This document shows, piece after piece, positions 14,574 to 19,100 of a stretch of DNA of 19,100 nucleotides (the first letter of the stretch is position 1; the number at the start of each line of letters is the position of its first letter). The notes under the pieces are model-generated. The model did no database searches. It was not told the DNA's origin and was given only the letters and a program-made list of their open reading frames with translations. A program made the translations under genes and the position numbers. Source of the stretch: Alphaproteobacteria bacterium. Lineage in GTDB: Bacteria; Pseudomonadota; Alphaproteobacteria; Puniceispirillales; Puniceispirillaceae. Where the stretch lies: positions 1 to 19,100 of the forward strand of contig JAACDT010000272.1 of assembly GCA_009936885.1 (NCBI GenBank), given 5' to 3'.

Positions 14574-17500
14574 TTATCTGGATGATCTCTCTAATGCCTG
14601 CGGTGTAAAATCCTGTTCTGTCAGACCCTTTCTGAAACTATATTCCCCCCAATTAAGCTTAGTGGATTTTCCAGTTTGAATATTTTCCATAATCATTTTG
14701 TGTGAGCGCCAATATTGGCCTAGATACTGACTATAATCGTCGAATGTTAGAACTTTTTCTAAATCTCCGCGACGATTATAAAATTCTATCTTATGCACAC
14801 GATATTCATCCAAATCTGTATAAGACACTCTCTTAGAATAACCAGAACGGGCATTTTTTGGACGGCTTTCAACTTGAGCACAGGTCAAGCTCTCATCAGT
14901 TGGACAAGGCATATCTGCAAGCCAGATATGTTCATTATCCTCCACTTCTTCTGAGCCTAAATCTTCATATGAAAATTCAGATGATACAAATTTACCTGTT
15001 CTATTTGATGATGAAATCCGTTTTGTGCGCTTGATTGCAGGCAGAAAAATCCATTGAGAATCATCTTCGGGCTCTATTTTAGTATGCGTTAGTAGAGCAG
15101 TGCCTTTCACATCGCGCGGCTCTGAGAAGACAATCACACTTTTATCTCCCTCACTCAAATCAGGATTTTCTAAGGTAGTTGTTGTAAATTTACGCACACT
15201 TTCCTTGCCTGCTTTGTTTCTTAGTATCATTTGCCCCTCAACAGAAAAATCCCCAAATCCGTAATCTCTGAGGGCTGTTTCCTCAGCGATTTCTAACCCC
15301 TTCTCAGCAGAAGCCAAGGCAGGTTGCGGCATAATAGTAAAAGGCGTTATTGTCAAGAATGCCAATGGTAGCAAAATTATCGGTGTTGAAAGAGATGTCT
15401 TTTTCATTTTATCAATCCAAATTAATAAGGGTGGTAGGAATAGGAAATCAACAAATAGAGCCACCGCTAATGTCACGGCTGTTAGTCTTGCCAAATCTCT
15501 ATTTACGGCAAAACCAGATTGGCCAAGAATAACAAACCCCACAACAAGGCCAATGGATGTTATGGTAAGCGCCATACCAACAGATTTAAATGCGTATCGC
15601 ACTGATTCTTCTGGTGATTTTCCACTTTTCTTTGCATTTGCATATTTCAATAGAAAATGCACAGTATCATCGACAACAATACCTAATGTCATGGCTGCTA
15701 CAATGGATACTGCCAAAGTAACAGAGCCGACGGTATATCCCCATAATCCGAATGCCATCGCAGCAGGCACCAGATTTGGCACCAGCGATATAAATCCAAG
15801 CTTTACATTTCGTAATACCAGCAAGATTACACCAGAGATAAATATCAAAGCCAAAATAGTACCCTGAAGCATCGCTGGTACATCCCGCGCTGATATCATT
15901 GTATATACATGGGTTTGACCCGTCACAGGGCTTTGTAATTCAGAAGCATTTTCAGCAAACCAGTCCTGGATAGTGGCATCTAATCTCTGCAATTCAGCAG
16001 TTGTCGTGCGCGGCACATAAGCCGTTATTCTAACCGCGGATCTATCCACATTTATCTGATCTGTTAAATCCATTCCATACCCCAGAGATAACTCATATAA
16101 GAATAGATATTGAGATGCTTCTTCATCTGTTTCAGGAAGCTTATAGAATTCTGTATTATCCCCATTCATATTTTGATTCAAACGCTTAATAATGTCTGTT
16201 ATGGAACGAACAGAGCTTATTTGTGGCTGGGCTCTTAGAAACTCTGTGAAATCCTCAATAGTGCGCAGATATTCAACAGAATTAATCCCACTTTCAACTC
16301 CAGTCTCAACTGGATATTCCATTACATTCAAACCGCCAATATTATCTTCGTAAAAATCAGTTGCCTGACGGATTTCATATCTCTCATCAAAGTAACGAAG
16401 AAAGTCATCTTCGAGTTTTATTTTACTAATACCAACTGCAAAACAAATAATTATTACAGGTATTGAAAGAAGTAAAAGTTTTTGATTTTTAATAACCCAT
16501 TCGCACAGCTTCATAATCAGCTTATCAGTAAGTGCAGATGTCTTTTTCTGTTTCATAGGCAACCAGCATATCAATGCTGGCAAAAGAAACATTGTAAAGA
16601 CCCAAACACCAACCATTCCCGCCGCCACCATATTTCCAAGTTGCTGGAAAGGGGGTGAGATTGAAAAATTCAAAGATAAGAAACCAATGGCTGTTGTAAA
16701 AACAGCAACTGTAATTGCAAGTCCGTGTTCACTAATAGCCCTGGTAGCCCAGACCTGCTTATCAGCTGTTTCAAGCATCGTTTGGCGCACCGAGGATAAT
16801 ATATGAACCGTGCTTGCAACTGCTAGCGTTATGATCATTAATGGCGCAATCGCTGTTGCTGAGTTAAGAGGTATGAGACTCCAGCCAAGCGCCCCAAGGG
16901 AAATTAGCGCCGATAAAGTGGCTACTAATAAAACTGAAAACACACCAGATATTGTTCGGAGTAAAAAACCAACAATAAGCAGCATGGCAAGCAGCATAGC
17001 AGGCGTTAGACTCTGACCATCATCCTGACTTGCAACTGCAAATTGCTCCCCCAGCGGAACAGAACCTGTTATTTGAAATTGCAGATCTGGATAGGTATCG
17101 CGATAGCGTTGCAATAGCGGATTTGCGTCAGCCATAATCGTCGGAATTTCGCTTGCCAAATTCAACCCAGGCAATCTGAAAATTATATTAATGGCTGTCA
17201 TAGAAGCTTGCTCATTAATAAGAGAGCCTTGAATTTCAATACGTGATAAAGCAATTTTTCTAGCAGCTTCTGCTTCTGCTTGTGATACCAAATATGGGTC
17301 AGGAATCACATCCTCGACCACAAGCATATCCTCTTCTGAATAACTATTTTGAAAGCGCGTAATAGAATTTACCAACCGAACATACGGTAAATTCCACGCA
17401 TCTTCGGTAAGTTCGTGAACTATTTGTAAGGTTTCTGGTGAGAATACAACGCCGTCCTTTGGTATCAAAAGAATGTTTAAATTATCATCCTTTGCAAATT

Positions 17501-17696
17501 CCTGCTCAAACAAATCAAGTGTCTGCTTATCAGGATTATCAGGCCCCATAAAAACCCGGCCATCAGTGTCAAGCCGTAGATTGGGAATTCCTGCATAAAC
17601 TGCAAAAGCTACAATGAGTGTGAGTAGCACCATCCAAAAGCGTTTGCGAACAACAAAATCAGCAAATTTTTCGAAAAATACCTTATTCTCTGACAC
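14574..17696 (-). CDS. RND/MMPL-type transporter fused to a LolA-like lipoprotein-sorting domain
   Basis: 1040 residues with a GTG start at 17696, backed by AGGAG seven bases upstream. Residues 1-763 form an MMPL-type RND protein: TM1 near 20-38, a first periplasmic domain, a helix bundle, a second periplasmic domain, and the final helices. GIVVDDTVHF carries the paired aspartates D676/D677 of the proton relay in the second half; the first half has ASTVHIL instead. From M764, MKKTSLSTPIILLPLAF...PALASA looks like a complete signal peptide, now a 13th membrane segment. Residues about 798-1040 resemble 'outer membrane lipoprotein-sorting' (LolA-like) proteins, with VFSEPRDVKGTALLTH, WIFLPAIKRTKRI and the DLDEYRVHKIEFYNR strand. 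These parts are usually separate neighbouring genes. A role in lipid, lipoprotein or hydrophobic-compound export is inferred. Confidence 0.85.
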   Translation of the reverse strand: MSENKVFFEKFADFVVRKRFWMVLLTLIVAFAVYAGIPNLRLDTDGRVFMGPDNPDKQTLDLFEQEFAKDDNLNILLIPKDGVVFSPETLQIVHELTEDAWNLPYVRLVNSITRFQNSYSEEDMLVVEDVIPDPYLVSQAEAEAARKIALSRIEIQGSLINEQASMTAINIIFRLPGLNLASEIPTIMADANPLLQRYRDTYPDLQFQITGSVPLGEQFAVASQDDGQSLTPAMLLAMLLIVGFLLRTISGVFSVLLVATLSALISLGALGWSLIPLNSATAIAPLMIITLAVASTVHILSSVRQTMLETADKQVWATRAISEHGLAITVAVFTTAIGFLSLNFSISPPFQQLGNMVAAGMVGVWVFTMFLLPALICWLPMKQKKTSALTDKLIMKLCEWVIKNQKLLLLSIPVIIICFAVGISKIKLEDDFLRYFDERYEIRQATDFYEDNIGGLNVMEYPVETGVESGINSVEYLRTIEDFTEFLRAQPQISSVRSITDIIKRLNQNMNGDNTEFYKLPETDEEASQYLFLYELSLGYGMDLTDQINVDRSAVRITAYVPRTTTAELQRLDATIQDWFAENASELQSPVTGQTHVYTMISARDVPAMLQGTILALIFISGVILLVLRNVKLGFISLVPNLVPAAMAFGLWGYTVGSVTLAVSIVAAMTLGIVVDDTVHFLLKYANAKKSGKSPEESVRYAFKSVGMALTITSIGLVVGFVILGQSGFAVNRDLARLTAVTLAVALFVDFLFLPPLLIWIDKMKKTSLSTPIILLPLAFLTITPFTIMPQPALASAEKGLEIAEETALRDYGFGDFSVEGQMILRNKAGKESVRKFTTTTLENPDLSEGDKSVIVFSEPRDVKGTALLTHTKIEPEDDSQWIFLPAIKRTKRISSSNRTGKFVSSEFSYEDLGSEEVEDNEHIWLADMPCPTDESLTCAQVESRPKNARSGYSKRVSYTDLDEYRVHKIEFYNRRGDLEKVLTFDDYSQYLGQYWRSHKMIMENIQTGKSTKLNWGEYSFRKGLTEQDFTPQALERSSR

Positions 17697-17810
17697 TATT
17701 AAACTCCTTTTTTAAGCTTCAATATCATCTCTTTTCTGAAAAACTTACTAAATATGTCAGGTCTGAAAATTTATGCTCCCTCTGCTATGTTTTTAGGCAT
17801 TTGACCAAAT

Positions 17811-17837
17811 AGCTTTTTTTAATGACTAAAAAAAACT
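17811..17837. other. AT-rich inverted repeat in the divergent spacer
   Basis: AGCTTTTTTTA and TAAAAAAAACT flank a 5-base centre and pair with one interruption. The 194-base spacer between the RND gene and the peroxiredoxin-like gene otherwise holds only the AGGAG site of the RND gene and a doubtful TTGACC (17801-17806) without a good -10 box. The repeat could be a protein-binding site or a relic; no function is assigned. Confidence 0.3.
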
Positions 17838-17890
17838 AAGTTGTTATTGGGATAGTTGAGATAATAAACGGATGTATAGCGGGTTGAGTA

Positions 17891-18427
17891 ATGAAAATAA
17901 CTAAAGGGAATAAATTAGACGAAATTATTCTCCCTCAAGTAAATGGCGGTGCGTTTAAACTGTCTGAAACTAAGGGCAGAAAAGTTCTGGTGACTTTTTA
18001 TCGTGTGGCTGGGTGTAGCTTTTGCAATTTACGATTAATGGAATTCAAAAAGAAATTTAATGAGTTTGGTAAAAACTTTATGCATGTTGGTATCTTCCAC
18101 TCACCAATAGATAACCTACAACAGACTATGAAGAAACATGGCTCTCTTCCATTCACGATATTGGCAGATGAACATTTTGAATATTTTAAAAAATATGAGA
18201 TTGAGCGCTCATATTCAAAACTATTATCAACCTTACTTTTTAAGGGCCATCGTGTTTTTCCAGCTATTTTAAAAGGATTCGTTCCAATGCCAATCAAAGG
18301 TCATCTTGATATTGCTGTAACAGATATATTAATAGGCGAAAACGGAATTGTTGAAGACGTTTATTATGCAAAAAAAGATAGTGCAGACCACTTTGAATTT
18401 GAAAAAATAAAAGCCTTCTCACAATGA
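17891..18427 (+). CDS. Peroxiredoxin-like (AhpC/TSA, thioredoxin-fold) protein
   Basis: 178 residues with a thioredoxin fold. The active site is in VTFYRVAGCSFCNLRLMEF (35-53), with C42 and C45 as a CxxC pair after the usual beta strand, as in the 'peroxiredoxin-like family' with CPFCNLRL. Other landmarks are VGIFHSPIDNLQQTMKKHGSLPFTILAD, the strand with a cis-proline-type LPF, and a C-terminal helical tail. There is no signal peptide, so it should be cytosolic. It likely reduces peroxides or protein disulfides. The ribosome binding site is poor (GGGTTGAG close to ATG). It stands alone: divergent from the RND gene and convergent with the TRAP permease gene. A catalytic role is probable; the substrate is unknown. 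Confidence 0.82.
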   Translation: MKITKGNKLDEIILPQVNGGAFKLSETKGRKVLVTFYRVAGCSFCNLRLMEFKKKFNEFGKNFMHVGIFHSPIDNLQQTMKKHGSLPFTILADEHFEYFKKYEIERSYSKLLSTLLFKGHRVFPAILKGFVPMPIKGHLDIAVTDILIGENGIVEDVYYAKKDSADHFEFEKIKAFSQ

Positions 18428-18458
18428 GTATGAGTATTCTGGCCGATAACTAAAACCG

Positions 18459-18487
18459 TATCTTTTATTATTTTTAAGATATTTTTT
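18459..18487 (+). terminator. Weak hairpin-T-run between convergent genes
   Basis: TATCTT (18459-18464) pairs with AAGATA (18476-18481) around an 11-base AT-rich loop, followed by six T (18482-18487). It lies just after the peroxiredoxin-like gene. The stem is short and AT-rich, so termination is uncertain. Confidence 0.4.
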
Positions 18488-18506
18488 ATGGTGTTATTTG
18501 TAGAAA

Positions 18507-19100
18507 TCAGAATAATAATTCTGGTAGCCATGAGATTATATTTGGAAAAGTCCAGAACATCAGAAGTGCAAATAATTGCAGTCCAATAAACGGCAACACA
18601 CCTAAATAAATATCATTGGTTCGAACCTCTGGCGGTGCAACACCGCGTAGATAGAACAAAGAAAATCCAAATGGTGGCGTTAAAAAGCTGGTCTGCAAAT
18701 TCACCGCAATCATAATACCAAGCCAAATAGGGTCAAACCCCATCCCGATTAAGGGCGGGCCAACAAGAGGCACCATTATAAAAATGATTTCGATAAAATC
18801 TAAAAAAAATCCCATTAAAAACATCACCATCATGACGGTAACAAAAGCGCCAACCTCACCACCTGGCAAATTTGCTAGAAATTGCTCTCTCAATTGATCG
18901 CCGCCAAACCCACTAAAAACGAGAGAGAATAGAGAAGCCCCTATTAAAATCATAAAAATCATTGATGTAATTTTAACTGTCTCGCGCGATACCAACATTA
19001 AATTAGTGTATGAAAGACCACCTCTTCTAACCGCAAGTAAAACAGCACCAACAGCGCCGACCGCAGCAGATTCGGTGGGCGTTGCAATACCAGCCAAAAT
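18507..19100 (-). CDS. TRAP transporter large permease subunit (DctM type), N-terminal part outside window
   Basis: The frame is open to the right edge, so the N-terminal part is missing; about 197 C-terminal residues are present. The hallmark GIATPTESAAVGAVGAVLLA is at the start, followed by several hydrophobic helices, FLMGFFLDFIEIIFIMVPLVGPPLIGMGFDPIWLGIMIAVNLQTSFLTPPFGFSLFYLRGVAPP, a very characteristic DctM stretch, and a final helix before the stop. DctM is the main membrane subunit of a sodium-driven TRAP importer, working with a small DctQ subunit and a periplasmic DctP receptor; those would lie to the right. Its position suggests an unrelated uptake operon. Substrate cannot be inferred. 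Confidence 0.93.
   Translation of the reverse strand: MLAGIATPTESAAVGAVGAVLLAVRRGGLSYTNLMLVSRETVKITSMIFMILIGASLFSLVFSGFGGDQLREQFLANLPGGEVGAFVTVMMVMFLMGFFLDFIEIIFIMVPLVGPPLIGMGFDPIWLGIMIAVNLQTSFLTPPFGFSLFYLRGVAPPEVRTNDIYLGVLPFIGLQLFALLMFWTFPNIISWLPELLF

Noticed and set aside
1..19100. Mobile element, phage, CRISPR or tRNA signals
   Set aside because: No transposase, integrase, repeat array, terminal inverted repeat or cloverleaf was recognised by reading; a dedicated search would be needed to exclude weak cases.

Overview
The window looks like a piece of a marine alphaproteobacterial chromosome. It is moderately AT-rich, tightly packed, and carries ABC and TRAP importers typical of oligotrophic heterotrophs. 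A SAR116- or Rhodobacterales-like host is my inference from gene content and style, not something proven here. No tRNA, rRNA, CRISPR array or insertion sequence was seen.

Region 1 (1-13336) is dominated by what looks like a single catabolic island of uncertain substrate. The 3' end of a carboxymuconolactone-decarboxylase-like gene (1-300, +) faces a leftward pair: an amidohydrolase/lactonase (417-1283, -) and a two-domain SnoaL-like protein (1280-2290, -), overlapping by ATGA. A 195-base divergent spacer follows, with a near-perfect 20-base LacI-type palindrome (2373-2392) directly downstream of a plausible -35/-10 pair. Rightward comes a long colinear cluster: sugar-type solute-binding protein, a terminator-like hairpin, two permeases, a MalK-like ATPase, a one-domain SnoaL protein, a two-domain SnoaL protein, a LacI-family regulator, another two-domain SnoaL-like protein, a bicupin, a MetE-like zinc alkyl/methyltransferase domain protein and an RraA/HMG-aldolase-family protein. 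Most junctions overlap or are separated by only a few bases.

The gene set suggests LacI-controlled uptake of a small carbohydrate-like or hydroxylated compound. Intracellular processing would then involve SnoaL-fold enzymes (about seven domains in four proteins), a lactonase, a cupin, a zinc-dependent alkyl or methyl transferase and an aldolase of the type that releases pyruvate or oxaloacetate. No textbook pathway that I know uses this combination, so it is my best candidate for an undescribed system.

Region 2 (13363-17696, -) encodes an export or envelope module. It has a 1040-residue RND/MMPL-type protein carrying a C-terminal LolA-like periplasmic domain in the same chain, with what looks like a leftover signal peptide at the junction. 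A predicted outer-membrane beta-barrel protein follows. Region 3 (17891-19100) holds a peroxiredoxin-like thioredoxin-fold protein (+) and, converging on it, the C-terminal part of a TRAP transporter large permease (-) that runs off the right edge.
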